A DNA stretch of 64,000 nucleotides from Phytohabitans rumicis (lineage in GTDB: Bacteria; Actinomycetota; Actinomycetes; Mycobacteriales; Micromonosporaceae), in NCBI RefSeq assembly GCF_011764445.1, contig NZ_BLPG01000001.1, positions 3,162,001-3,226,000 on the forward strand, in the 5' to 3' direction. The notes below the pieces were generated by a model. That model did not search any database and was not told the DNA's origin. It saw only the letters and a list, made by a program, of their open reading frames with translations. Shown piece by piece: positions 9,049 to 18,128 of this stretch (position 1 is its first letter; each line of letters opens with the position of its first letter). The position numbers were made by a program, and so were the translations under genes.

Positions 9049-10178
9049 AGCGCATCCCTGTCATGCTGCCCATGCTGGGCGAGGAGGAGGCGCAGGCGGC
9101 GACGGAGGCGATCCGGTCCGGCTGGGTCGCGCAGGGCCCGCGGGTCGCCGAGTTCGAGAAGCGGTTCGCGGCGGCGACCGGCTCCGAGCACGGCATCGCG
9201 CTCAGCTCCTGCACCACCGCGCTGCACCTGGCGCTGATCGCGGTCGGGGTCGGCCCCGGCGACGAGGTCATCGTGCCGTCGCTGTCGTTCATCGCGACCG
9301 CCAACGCCGCCCGGTACGTCGGCGCGACGCCCGTGTTCGCGGACGTCGAGCTGGCCACCGGCAACCTGACCGTGCAGACCATCGACGCGGTACGCACCGA
9401 GCGCACCCGCGCCGTCATCGCCGTGCACCAGGGCGGCATGCCGGCCGACGTGCACGCGCTGCGGGCCGCCGCGGACGGCTGGGGCGTCGCGCTCATCGAG
9501 GACGCCGCCTGCGCCGCCGGCAGCACCGCGTACGGCCAGCCGGTGGGCGCCGGCTCGCTGGTGTCGGCCTGGTCGTTCCACCCGCGCAAGGTGATCACCA
9601 CCGGCGAGGGTGGCATGCTCACCACCGACAACGCCGAGTGGGCGACCCGCCTGCGCCGGCTGCGCGAGCACGGCATGAACATGTCCGCCGCCGAGCGCGA
9701 GGCCAGCACGCAGCCGGTGCTGGAGGCGTACCTGGAGACCGGTTACAACTACCGGATGACCGACATCCAGGCGGCGATCGGCCTGGTCCAGCTCGACCGC
9801 CTCGCCGGCCTGGTCGCGCAGCGGCGGGCGTTCGCGGCCCGGTACCACGAGCTGCTCGCCGACCTCGACGGCGCGGTGCCGGTGCGCGACCCCGCGTACG
9901 GCGAGAGCAACTTCCAGTCGTTCTGGGTGCTGCTGACCGACGACTTCGGCGCCAGCCGCAACGACGTGCTCACCGAGCTGGCCGCCAACGGCGTCTCCGC
10001 CCGGCGCGGCATCATGGCGGCCCACCTGGAGCCGGCGTACGCGGACGCCCCGTCGGCGCCGCTGCCCGTCACCGAGCGGATCACCAACGACTCGCTCATC
10101 CTTCCCCTGCACCACGCGTTGACCGAGGCCGACCAGGACCACGTGGTCGCCGTACTCCGAAAGGCCGCTGGACGTTGA
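9045..10178 (+). CDS. DegT/DnrJ/EryC1/StrS aminotransferase (first of a tandem pair)
   Basis: 377 residues of the PLP sugar aminotransferase family. PLP contacts seen are 'GIALSSCTTALHLAL', 'VALIEDAACAAGS' (D153) and the Schiff-base lysine in 'WSFHPRKVITTGEGG' (K182). 'GYNYRMTDIQAAIGLVQLDRL' is the family's C-terminal signature. The ATG overlaps the stop of the epimerase gene. A second, divergent member follows immediately, which suggests that the glycan needs either two different amino sugars or two aminations of one sugar. Confidence 0.93.
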   Translation: MKRIPVMLPMLGEEEAQAATEAIRSGWVAQGPRVAEFEKRFAAATGSEHGIALSSCTTALHLALIAVGVGPGDEVIVPSLSFIATANAARYVGATPVFADVELATGNLTVQTIDAVRTERTRAVIAVHQGGMPADVHALRAAADGWGVALIEDAACAAGSTAYGQPVGAGSLVSAWSFHPRKVITTGEGGMLTTDNAEWATRLRRLREHGMNMSAAEREASTQPVLEAYLETGYNYRMTDIQAAIGLVQLDRLAGLVAQRRAFAARYHELLADLDGAVPVRDPAYGESNFQSFWVLLTDDFGASRNDVLTELAANGVSARRGIMAAHLEPAYADAPSAPLPVTERITNDSLILPLHHALTEADQDHVVAVLRKAAGR

Positions 10179-11281
10179 TCCCCCTGGTCGATCTGCAGGC
10201 CGCGCACGTCGAGGTGGCCGAGGACGTCGCCGTCGGCTTCAAGCGCATCCTGGACAACACCGCATTCGTCGGCGGCGAAGAGGTCGCCGCCTTCGAGCGG
10301 GAGTACGCGGAGTTCTGCGACCTGCCGCACTGCGTGGGCGTCGCGAACGGCACCGACGCGCTTGAGTTGGCGCTGCGGGCCGTGGGCATCGGGCCCGGCG
10401 ACGAGGTCGTGCTCCCGGCCAACACCTTCATCGCCACCGCCGAGGCGGTCGCCCGGACCGGCGCCACCACCGTGGTGGTGGACATCGACCCGGCGACGTA
10501 CCTGATCGACGTGGACGCCGCGCTCGCCGCCGTCACGCCGGCCACCCGTGCCGTCGTACCGGTGCACCTGTATGGGCAGCTCGCTCCGGTGGAGGCCCTG
10601 CGGGCCGCGCTGCCGGCGGAGGTCGCCATCGTCGAGGACGCCGCGCAGTGCCAGGGCGCCACCCGGCACGGACGGCCGGCGGGCTTCGAGGGGATCGCCG
10701 GGACGAGCTTCTACCCCGGCAAGAACCTCGGCGCGTACGGCGACGCCGGCGCGGTCGTCACCGCGTCCGCCGAGCTGGCCACGGCCGTACGCCGGCTGGG
10801 CAGCCACGGCGGCCTCACCAAGTACGTCCACGACGTCATCGGCGTGAACAGCCGGCTGGACGCCCTGCAGGCCGTGGTCCTGCGGGCGAAGCTGGCCCGG
10901 CTGGCCCGGTGGAACGACGCCCGGCGGGCCGCCGCGGCGCGGTACGACGAACTGCTGGCGCAGGTCGACGTCGTCCGCCCGGTCACCCTCGACGGCAACG
11001 TGCACGTCTGGCACTTGTACGTCGTGCGGGTGCCCGGCGACGGCACACCCGCCCGCCGCGACGCGGTGCTGCGCGCCCTGAACGCCGAGGGCGTTGGTGC
11101 CGGGATCCACTACCCGGTGCCGGTGCACCTGACGCCGGCGTTCGCGCAGGTGGCGCGCCGGGCCGGCGACCTGTCCCGGACCGAACTGGTGGCCGACGAG
11201 ATCCTGTCCCTGCCGATCTACCCGCAGATCACCGCCGACCAGCAGGAACAGGTCGTCACGGCGCTGCGCGCCGCGCTCTGA
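10175..11281 (+). CDS. DegT/DnrJ/EryC1/StrS aminotransferase (second, FdtB/WbpE-like)
   Basis: 368 residues starting at a TTG that overlaps the upstream TGA (TTGA). The TTG is chosen because the protein then opens with the family's usual N-terminus 'IPLVDLQAAH'. 'GVANGTDALELALRAVGIG', 'IVEDAAQCQGA' and 'SFYPGKNLGAYGDAGA' (Schiff-base K183) are typical of WbpE/FdtB-type transaminases that aminate C-3 of a keto sugar nucleotide. It is the last gene of the operon and is followed by a three-hairpin intergenic region. It is the best partner for the WbpB-like oxidoreductase and WbpD-like acetyltransferase. Confidence 0.93.
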   Translation: MIPLVDLQAAHVEVAEDVAVGFKRILDNTAFVGGEEVAAFEREYAEFCDLPHCVGVANGTDALELALRAVGIGPGDEVVLPANTFIATAEAVARTGATTVVVDIDPATYLIDVDAALAAVTPATRAVVPVHLYGQLAPVEALRAALPAEVAIVEDAAQCQGATRHGRPAGFEGIAGTSFYPGKNLGAYGDAGAVVTASAELATAVRRLGSHGGLTKYVHDVIGVNSRLDALQAVVLRAKLARLARWNDARRAAAARYDELLAQVDVVRPVTLDGNVHVWHLYVVRVPGDGTPARRDAVLRALNAEGVGAGIHYPVPVHLTPAFAQVARRAGDLSRTELVADEILSLPIYPQITADQQEQVVTALRAAL

Positions 11282-11293
11282 CCACGGCTAAAG

Positions 11294-11368
11294 AGGTTTT
11301 GGGGCCGGGGTGCCTCGCGAAGCCCGTCAGGCTTGATGTCTTCGCGAGTCACCCCGGCCCCAAAACCT
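11294..11368 (+). terminator. Long hairpin (outer left) at the convergent operon junction
   Basis: Inverted repeat AGGTTTTGGGGCCGGGGTG ... CACCCCGGCCCCAAAACCT with further pairing inside (CTCGCGAAG/CTTCGCGAG). It begins 12 bases after the second aminotransferase stop. The unit at 11501-11573 is a near-exact reverse complement of it. Confidence 0.75.
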
Positions 11369-11404
11369 GACCAGGGCGTTCCAGTCGAAACACTCACCAA
11401 CTCT

Positions 11405-11459
11405 GGAGTTACCGCCGACCTTTACTTCCCCGGGGACTCAAAGGTCGGCGCTAACTCCC
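11405..11459. repeat. Middle hairpin of the three-hairpin intergenic element
   Basis: Arms GGAGTTACCGCCGACCTTT and AAAGGTCGGCGCTAACTCC flank a loop containing CCCCGGGG. It is centred between the two outer GTTTTGGGG-type hairpins, giving a nested, nearly symmetric arrangement between convergent genes. Confidence 0.75.
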
Positions 11460-11500
11460 TTGTTAAGGCTGAACCATCGCCGTCTTGCTTGACCAGGTCG

Positions 11501-11573
11501 GTTTTGGGGGCCGGGGTGACCTGCGAAGACATCAAGCCTGACGGGCTTCGCAGGGCACCCCGGCCCCCAAAAC
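11501..11573 (-). terminator. Long hairpin (outer right), inverted copy of the left one
   Basis: GTTTTGGGGGCCGGGGTG ... CACCCCGGCCCCCAAAAC. Its internal sequence GAAGACATCAAGCCTGACGG is the reverse complement of the matching part of 11294-11368. It ends 4 bases before the glycosyltransferase stop codon, so it would terminate the minus-strand operon. Confidence 0.75.
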
Positions 11574-11576
11574 TCC

Positions 11577-12776
11577 CTAGTACCCGTAGACCTCGTCCTC
11601 GATCACGTCGACCACGACCCGCTGCGCGACCTCCCACGGCGTCGTCCGGACACTCCCGGCGACGACCGTGGGCAGCGGCGCATCCGGGCCTACGGCGTCG
11701 CTGAGCGCGTCCGCGATCCCGAACGGGGTGGGCTGGGCCCAGCCGATGTACGGGTTGTCGATGCTGGCCTCGGAGTAGCCGCCCGACTGGCCGACGACCG
11801 GCAGCATGCCGCAGGCGAGCATCTCGTCCGGCACCAGCGACAGGTTGGTGAACGACAGCGCGATGCCGGCGGCGCAACGGTTGTAGAGCTCCGCCAGGGC
11901 GGCCGGCCGCAGCACGCCGTGGTTGGTGGCCGGGAACGGCACCCGCGCGTTCGGGTCGCCGAAGAGGTGGATCTCGTGGTCCGGGTGCCGCCGGTGGAAC
12001 TCCCGCAGCGCCAGCACGCCGAGCTCGAACCCGCGCCGGGCGGTCTCCCGCCGGGCGTAGAACACCACGCCCGTGCGTCGATCCGGGTTGGTCAGCCGGT
12101 AGATGCCGGTGTCGACGCCGAACTCCGCCACCGCCGCCGTGACGCCGTACTTCTCCTGGAGCAGGTGCGCCAGCATCGGCCCGACCGTGATGGCCCGGAA
12201 GCCGAACCGGTACGTGTCCTCGGCCAGCACGTGGTGGGAGCCGAGCGGGTAGAACCACGGCTCGAAGTCCTGGACGAAGTAGAGCCGCCGGGTCGGTACG
12301 GCGGCCGACGCGATCAGGTGCGCCGTCTCCCAGCCCGAGGCGACGTACGCGTCGATCGGCGCCAGCCCGTCCGTGACCGACCGCACCTCGGCCCGCATCT
12401 TGGGCCAGAACCGCCGGATGGTCTGCTCGTGCCGGCCCGGGTCACCGTGGTAGCGGTCGTAAAGGTAGAGCACGCACTTGTGGCCGGCCGCCTCCAGGCC
12501 CTCGACCATCCGGAAGAGCGTGGTGTGGCCGCCGGAGCCGGGCGCCGGCGGGGTGCTGACCCAGCCGATCGTCAACGGCGTGCCCTTGGCCGGGCGCCGG
12601 TCCGGGACCACGAGCTTCAGGCCCCGGGAGTCGGTCAGGTTGTCGAAGTCGAGCGGGTTCTCCAGGTCGGCCGCGCCCATCCGCCGGTACGCCACGCGGG
12701 CGGCGCGCTGCGCGAGGCCGCGCGCGCCGTCCCGCTTCAGAACGCCGAGGACCTCGCGGGAACGGGGTCTGCTCAT
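11577..12776 (-). CDS. Glycosyltransferase, GT4/WsaF-like
   Basis: 399 residues. An N-terminal ~65-residue extension is followed by a GT-B fold: 'IGWVSTPPAPGSGGHTTLF' (nucleotide-sugar glycine loop), 'YFVQDFEPWFYPLGS' (a signature of WsaF-type rhamnosyltransferases), 'VAEFGVDTGIYRL', and in the C-terminal half 'GVVFYARRETARRGFELG' and 'SLVPDEMLACGMLPVV'. It probably adds a deoxyhexose or similar sugar to the lipid-linked repeat unit; the sugar specificity is inferred only from the motif. Its ATG overlaps the flippase stop (ATGA). Confidence 0.82.
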   Translation of the reverse strand: MSRPRSREVLGVLKRDGARGLAQRAARVAYRRMGAADLENPLDFDNLTDSRGLKLVVPDRRPAKGTPLTIGWVSTPPAPGSGGHTTLFRMVEGLEAAGHKCVLYLYDRYHGDPGRHEQTIRRFWPKMRAEVRSVTDGLAPIDAYVASGWETAHLIASAAVPTRRLYFVQDFEPWFYPLGSHHVLAEDTYRFGFRAITVGPMLAHLLQEKYGVTAAVAEFGVDTGIYRLTNPDRRTGVVFYARRETARRGFELGVLALREFHRRHPDHEIHLFGDPNARVPFPATNHGVLRPAALAELYNRCAAGIALSFTNLSLVPDEMLACGMLPVVGQSGGYSEASIDNPYIGWAQPTPFGIADALSDAVGPDAPLPTVVAGSVRTTPWEVAQRVVVDVIEDEVYGY

Positions 12777-14278
12777 CGTGTGGTCACCTCTGCCAACTGT
12801 GGGTCACGAGTCGTGAGTGGTTCGGCGGCCGCCTCGGTCGCGTACTCCTTCATCGCGACCAACTGGGCCAGCCATCGCCGGAACGGCAGGTAGAGCAGGC
12901 CGGCGTAGACGGCGGTCGCGGCCGTGCCGCCGAGCGCGCAGGCAAGCAGCAGGTTGTCGACGGCGCCGGACGCGAAGATGCCGGCGGCCGCGGCGGGCAC
13001 CGCGGCGACGAGCGCCAGCCCGATGCGGCCGACGATCGGGGCGACCCGGACCCGGTACCGGCGCGCCAGCAACAGGTACGCGGGCACGATCACCAGGCCG
13101 GCCACCGCCGCGTTCGCCCAGCCGGCCCCGGACAGCCCGGCCCACTTGATGCCGATCGCCATCGCGGGCACCAGCGTGCCGATCCACACCAGCTGGGCCA
13201 CGAGCTGCCGCTTGGTCGCGCCGACCGCGACCAGGAAGTTGCCCATCAGCTCCACGACGATGCGGATGGCACCGTAGACCGCGAGCCCGGCCAGCGCCCC
13301 CGCGGCGGGCAGCCACTTCTCGCCGTACAGCAGCGGCACCACGGTCGCGGCCAGCGCCGACAGCAGCAGGCCGGCGAGGGCCGACCAGGCCGCGGTCACC
13401 GCCACCGCCGCGCCGAAGCCTTGCGCCTTGCGGTCCGGGTCGGTCAGCCGGGCGAATCCCGGCAGCGCCACCGCGCGTACGGCCGCGCCGAGCGCGTTCA
13501 GCGGCCAGGACGAGATGTTGAACGCCAGCAGGAAGAACCCGAGCGCCACCGAGCCCATCATCGAGCCGACCATGAGGTTCGGCACGCTCACGATCGCCAT
13601 GTAGACGAGGTTGGCGGCGGCCAGCGGGATGCCGAACCGGACCAGCCCGCGGGCGATGTTGCGGTCCCAGCCGAACTTCGGGCGCATCCGGACCATCCAG
13701 AACTGCACGGCGGTGGTCGTCGACTGGGTGATCACCCGGGAGATCGCCAGCGCCATCGCGCCGAGGCCGGCGAGCACCAGGCTGACGGTGATCACCATGT
13801 CGAGCACGAGGGCGATGAGCCCCAGCGCGGTCTGCTCCGGCTGGCGGAAGTCGCGCTGCATGATGGCGTACGGCACGCAGGACATGCCGGCCAGCACCAG
13901 GGTCAGCGAGATGACCTGGACCACGCTGGTGGCGCCCGGGCTGCCCATCGCGTTCGCGAACGGCCCGGCGGCCAGGCACATCACCAATGCGAACACCGCT
14001 CCGCTGGCGGTGGTCAGCGTGGTGGCGGTGGCCGCCCGGCCCTCGATGTCGCCGGTCCTGATGAGGTCGGCGCTCAGTCCCAGGTCGGCCAGGGCGAGCA
14101 GCACGTTCTGCAGGGTCAGTGCGACCGCGAACGCGCCGAAGTCCTCCGGAGCCAGGAGCCGGGCCAGGATGATGCCCAGCCCGAGATTGCCGAACCGCAG
14201 GAGCAGGTTGTTGACCGTGCTCCAGACGAGCGCCTTCTTGATTTTGGAAACGAACTCGTGCGATGCCTCTTGCGGCAT
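12773..14278 (-). CDS. Wzx-type polysaccharide flippase (MOP superfamily)
   Basis: 501 residues with about 12-14 hydrophobic segments. The N-terminus 'IKKALVWSTVNNLLLRFGNL' and 'LARLLAPEDFGAFAVALTLQ' is characteristic of oligosaccharide flippases. ATG 14278 is used because it overlaps the upstream TAA by one base (TAATG); an in-frame start 51 bases upstream lies inside the neighbouring gene and is not needed. It would move undecaprenyl-linked repeat units across the cytoplasmic membrane. It sits in the same operon as a Wzy-type polymerase and a Wzz-like protein, which together define a Wzx/Wzy pathway. Confidence 0.9.
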   Translation of the reverse strand: MPQEASHEFVSKIKKALVWSTVNNLLLRFGNLGLGIILARLLAPEDFGAFAVALTLQNVLLALADLGLSADLIRTGDIEGRAATATTLTTASGAVFALVMCLAAGPFANAMGSPGATSVVQVISLTLVLAGMSCVPYAIMQRDFRQPEQTALGLIALVLDMVITVSLVLAGLGAMALAISRVITQSTTTAVQFWMVRMRPKFGWDRNIARGLVRFGIPLAAANLVYMAIVSVPNLMVGSMMGSVALGFFLLAFNISSWPLNALGAAVRAVALPGFARLTDPDRKAQGFGAAVAVTAAWSALAGLLLSALAATVVPLLYGEKWLPAAGALAGLAVYGAIRIVVELMGNFLVAVGATKRQLVAQLVWIGTLVPAMAIGIKWAGLSGAGWANAAVAGLVIVPAYLLLARRYRVRVAPIVGRIGLALVAAVPAAAAGIFASGAVDNLLLACALGGTAATAVYAGLLYLPFRRWLAQLVAMKEYATEAAAEPLTTRDPQLAEVTTR

Positions 14279-15375
14279 TATCTCGCCTTCACCGTGCTCT
14301 CCACTCCGGACCACCGGCGGCGCCGCCACTCGAGGTGGTGGCGGACCTTCTTACGCAGCGCGGTGACCCGCGGCGGCACGATCGGACCCTTGCCCGCCTC
14401 GACGCGCCGCTCGGTGCGCCGCAGCGCCTGCATCAGCCGGCAGTCCGCCGCCGCCGGGTCCAGCTCGACCGCCAACTCGGCCAGCTCCTTGGCCAGTTGC
14501 GGGCTGGCCGCCTCCGGCCCGTGGTCGTACGTGTCGAGGGCGATTCCCAGCGCCTCCTGCGACAGCGCCCAGCGCGCGGCGCCGCGCAGCCGGTCGACGT
14601 CGGGCAGGTCCTTGCCGTCCTCCTCGAAGAAGATCTCGAAGGCGTGGTGCCGCTGGCCGATGTCGGTGATCGCGCCGCCGTACTGCTCGGTGTGCATGTT
14701 GGCCCCGTGCACCCGGTAGTACGCCTGGTCGACGCCGTTGAGCCGGCCGATCGACCCGTGCGCGGCCGCGCGCAGCCACATCAGGAAGTCGCAGGCGTGC
14801 GGGACCCGGGGGTCGTACCCGACGAGGTCGCGCATCGTGCTCATCCGCATCATGACCTCGGGGGTGGCGACCGGGTTGCCGCCGTTTCCGCAGATCCGCG
14901 CGAGCCACTCCTGGCCGGGCCAGATCGTCCAGGACCGCAGGTTGCCGCGCGCCGGGGGCAGCTCGTCGGCGAAGGTCAGCGCGAAGCCGTGCACCATGCC
15001 CACGTCGGGATGGGCCTGCAGCAGGGCGGCCGATCGGGCCAGCGAACCGGGAGCGAGCAGGTCGTCGGCGGACAGCAGCACGACGAAGTCGCCGTCCACG
15101 GCGTCCAGGCCCTCGTTGAAGGTCTTGATGTGCCCGACGTTGTGGTCGCGGGCGATCGCGCGCACCCGGGGATCCGTCGCGGCGAGCTGCTCGGCCACCG
15201 CGCCGCTGCCGTCCGGGGAGGCGTCGTCGACGATGATGACGTCGAGGTCCACGCCCTCCTGGTCCAGCACGGACCGCACGCAGTCGGCCAGGTAATGACC
15301 GTAGTTGTAGCAGGGAATCGCCACCGCCACCTTCGGCCGGCCGCGGAGCGGTTCCGGCCGTACCCGCATCACCAT
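14278..15375 (-). CDS. GT2 family glycosyltransferase
   Basis: 365 residues. The GT-A N-terminal domain shows 'VAVAIPCYNYGHYLADCV', 'DVIIVDDASPDGSGAVA' and the DxD-region 'DFVVLLSADDLLAPG', followed by 'VPHACDFLMWLRAAAHG'. The C-terminal ~120 residues are helical and basic, ending 'HHLEWRRRRWSG', which may touch the membrane. ATG 15375 has a GAGGA site upstream. It is an inverting transferase that extends the repeat unit; donor and acceptor are unknown. Confidence 0.9.
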   Translation of the reverse strand: MVMRVRPEPLRGRPKVAVAIPCYNYGHYLADCVRSVLDQEGVDLDVIIVDDASPDGSGAVAEQLAATDPRVRAIARDHNVGHIKTFNEGLDAVDGDFVVLLSADDLLAPGSLARSAALLQAHPDVGMVHGFALTFADELPPARGNLRSWTIWPGQEWLARICGNGGNPVATPEVMMRMSTMRDLVGYDPRVPHACDFLMWLRAAAHGSIGRLNGVDQAYYRVHGANMHTEQYGGAITDIGQRHHAFEIFFEEDGKDLPDVDRLRGAARWALSQEALGIALDTYDHGPEAASPQLAKELAELAVELDPAAADCRLMQALRRTERRVEAGKGPIVPPRVTALRKKVRHHLEWRRRRWSGVESTVKAR

Positions 15376-15498
15376 GGTCAGTCCTCGCCCTTCCCAACTG
15401 TGCGCCCATTTCGCGCCGGCGCCCCATGATGAGCCAACCTTGACCAGGTCGCGGTCCGGTACCCGACAGCGGTCCGGTCTCTTGGGCGTACGGCCACG

Positions 15499-16880
15499 TC
15501 AGCCGCCCAACCGGTTGACGGTCGAGGTCCGGACGGTGCGGGCCGGATGGGTGAAGCGCCACACCGCGCCACACAGGCCCGACAGCAGGGCCAGCGTGAA
15601 CGAGAAGGTGGTGAAGCTGAAGGAGTCGAACGTCAGGCCGACCAGCACCGCGACCACCTGTGCCGAGATCAGCGCGGCGCAGAGGTGGCGGTCCTCGACC
15701 CGGTCCGTCCGGCGCAGCGCCACGGTCGCCAGCGAGATGCACGTGATGTGGAACGCGGCCAGCGCGAAGACCCCGACCAGTCCGCCGGTGATCAGCGTCA
15801 TCAGCCACTGGTTGTCCAGGATGATGTAGAGGTCCGGGATCAGCGTGCCCGGGCCGCGCCCCAGCCACGGGCGCTGGGAGAACCAGGCCGCGACGTGGTC
15901 GTAGTCCTGCGTCCGCCCTCGATGCTCGGATCCTCGCCGGCCCAGAGGAACATCGCCTTCAGCGTGCCCAGCAGGCCCGGCCGGAGAATGACCAGGGCGC
16001 TGATCACGGCCCCGCCGACGAAGAGCATGTTGTAGCGCATCCGCCAGTCCCACGCCGCGATGAACATCACCACCAGCGCCGCGGCGAGGGCGACGACGCC
16101 GGTACGCGAAATGGCCATCGGCAGCGCGCCCGCCATCAGCAGGGTGGCGCAGCCGAACGCGTAGCGGGTGGCGCGGTGCTCGGCGAACCGGGCGAAGTGG
16201 AGGCCGAACGGCACCGCCATCGCCATGACCGTGCTGAACTCGATGTAGTGCGTCGCGGTGCCGGCCACCCGGAAGAGGCCGCTGTCGCCACGCAGCTGGA
16301 AGTCCGCCAGATCCGACTTCAGCTCCAGGCCCGGAATCGTCAGGTACTGGGCGATATCGAAGGCGAGGACCGACTGGATGATGCCGACGAGGGCCATGAA
16401 GCCGCCGCTCCACACGAACACCCGCAGCACCCCGCGCAGCCGCTGCCAGTTCGGGATCCCGTCGGCCGCCATGAGGACGACGCCGAGAAACTCGGCGGTG
16501 ATGAGCAGCTGGAAGTTTTGTGCGTTGGCCTCCAGCGTCGGCAAGCCGCGCAGCACGCCGGCCAGATAGGACAGCATGAAGGCCAGCAGGTAGAACAGGC
16601 ACGCCCAACGCAGCGGCTGCGGCCCCACCATGAGCAGCCAGGGGCTGAGCCGGGCCAGGACCCACCAGGCGAACAGGACCAGCCCGACGATGAGGGCGGG
16701 GCGCCCCGCGAACGTCAGGCCCGGCACGATGAGCGTGGCGGGCAGCGCGTAGAGCAGAAACACCATGAGGCTGACGACGGCGGCGGCGTCCAACCGGACG
16801 CGCAGGCGCCTGGTCGTGTACGTGCGGGGTGCGATCAGCGACGGTTCGAGGTCAGTCGGATGCACCGCTGCGGTGGTCAA
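15499..16880 (-). CDS. O-antigen ligase/polymerase (Wzy-like), frameshifted as sequenced
   Basis: A polytopic membrane protein of ~460 residues after correction, with 10-12 hydrophobic segments. The N-terminal part runs from a TTG at 16880 (3 bases after the Wzz-like stop; a GTG at 16865 is an alternative) to ~15915. The Wzy_C-type periplasmic loop follows in another frame: 'GRTQDYDHVAAWFSQRPWLG' and 'GPGTLIPDLYIILDNQWL' are the conserved loop of the family. The frame changes at 15913-15918. One added base converts the observed GGCGG into GGCCGG on the coding strand and restores 'DPSIEGRTQDY'. It polymerises repeat units at the outer face of the membrane. Confidence 0.82.
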
Positions 16881-16882
16881 CG

Positions 16883-17908
16883 TCAGGGCTTCTTATCTGC
16901 GCGCCAGGACATGTGGGACAGCGGAAGAACGATGGTGGCGTCGGCGCCCACGGGCGGGAAGTCGGGCATGTCGTTGCCCTTCGTGCCGTCCCCGTCGCGT
17001 GCCTTGGAGTCGGCGGCGTTGGCGGACTTGTACTCGACCGCCTGGACCGACGACTTCGACGTCTCCGCCGGGATCGGCGGCATGGCCGGCAGGCGCCCGG
17101 TGGGCTGGTCGTCCCCGTTGGACGAGGCAGGGGTGCGGATCCGGATCGGCTCGACGATCGCGGCCTTGGCCGCCCCGTTTCCGTTGTTGCCCACCTTGGG
17201 CGACGTCTGGGCCGCCAGCCGCGCGGTGGTCACCACGTCGGCCGCCGCCGCCTCGGCCACGTCCGTACGGCGCCGCAGGCGCCGGCGCAGCAACGCGTCA
17301 AGGGCGATGGTGCCGGCGATCGTCATCAGCACGCCAACGCCGGCGGCGACGACCAGGACCCGCATCACCTTGGAGCGGACCACCTCGGGCGAAGAGCCGT
17401 CATTCAGCGTCAGCGAGGTGATGGTGTCTTCGGGCAGCACGCCGTACTGCTTCTGCTTGGCGGCGATGTCCGCGGCGATGAGCCTGATGACCTCTTGGAC
17501 GGTGGCCGTCGCCTGTGCGCTCGTGGGCGCGATCGCCTCGATCTCCAGCAGCACGGTGTTGTCGTCCATCGTCACCGTGACGCTGTCCGAGAAGCCGCGG
17601 TCCACGAGCCCCTGGAGCGCCTCCTGGTCGGTCACGGCGAGGGCGGCGGCGTTGGCGAGCGCCTCGTACCCCAGGTCGATCCACGGGTTGGTGGGCCTCG
17701 GCTTGGCAGCCGGGTCGACCGCCTTGCCGGCACTCGGGGCTGGAATGATCTGCACGTGCCCCTTCGCGCTGTAGTCGGGGCCAACCGTCTTGGCGACGAA
17801 CACCACGATCACAGCCGAAAGGAGAAGCATCGGCGCGGCTACGTACCAGCGCCGAAACAGCAGCTTGGTGAGATCCCAGAGATCCACGGTGTCCTCTCGG
17901 CGAGACAT
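16883..17908 (-). CDS. Wzz/chain-length-determinant-like membrane protein
   Basis: 341 residues. TM1 is at ~22-39 and TM2 at ~183-203, flanking a ~140-residue external domain with 'YSAKGHVQIIPAP'. A ~130-residue low-complexity cytoplasmic tail follows, rich in Pro, Ala and charged residues. The layout matches polysaccharide co-polymerases. No Walker A motif is present, so the tyrosine-kinase half is absent here. First gene of the minus-strand operon, so its upstream gap with the divergent GT4 holds the promoter. Role: controls polymer length with the adjacent polymerase. Confidence 0.8.
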   Translation of the reverse strand: MSRREDTVDLWDLTKLLFRRWYVAAPMLLLSAVIVVFVAKTVGPDYSAKGHVQIIPAPSAGKAVDPAAKPRPTNPWIDLGYEALANAAALAVTDQEALQGLVDRGFSDSVTVTMDDNTVLLEIEAIAPTSAQATATVQEVIRLIAADIAAKQKQYGVLPEDTITSLTLNDGSSPEVVRSKVMRVLVVAAGVGVLMTIAGTIALDALLRRRLRRRTDVAEAAAADVVTTARLAAQTSPKVGNNGNGAAKAAIVEPIRIRTPASSNGDDQPTGRLPAMPPIPAETSKSSVQAVEYKSANAADSKARDGDGTKGNDMPDFPPVGADATIVLPLSHMSWRADKKP

Positions 17909-18063
17909 GGAAAGGCCACGGAGTCCGTAGCAGGTTCAAGTTTGCGCTGCGGGTGCAAACCTTGGCAAGCGGGCACCGGATGCCCGCCGCTGAGGCATCA
18001 TTCCTGGTCGCACCGGCGTTTGTAAGATACCCGACACGGTGCCCGGCCACCTGGCCACTTGTC

Positions 18064-18096
18064 TTGACGTACGCGGTCCAGCACGGTTTCTAGGAT
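18064..18096 (+). promoter_or_regulatory. Possible promoter for the rightward GT4-GT2-deacetylase operon
   Basis: TTGACG (18064-18069) is followed by a TTCTAG/TAGGAT stretch (18088-18096). The spacing is 18 or 21 bases depending on which hexamer is used. It lies 33 bases before the GT4 start, within the divergent gap 17909-18128. Confidence 0.4.
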
Positions 18097-18128
18097 GTTG
18101 CCGCAATGACAGGAAGTGATCTACCTCG

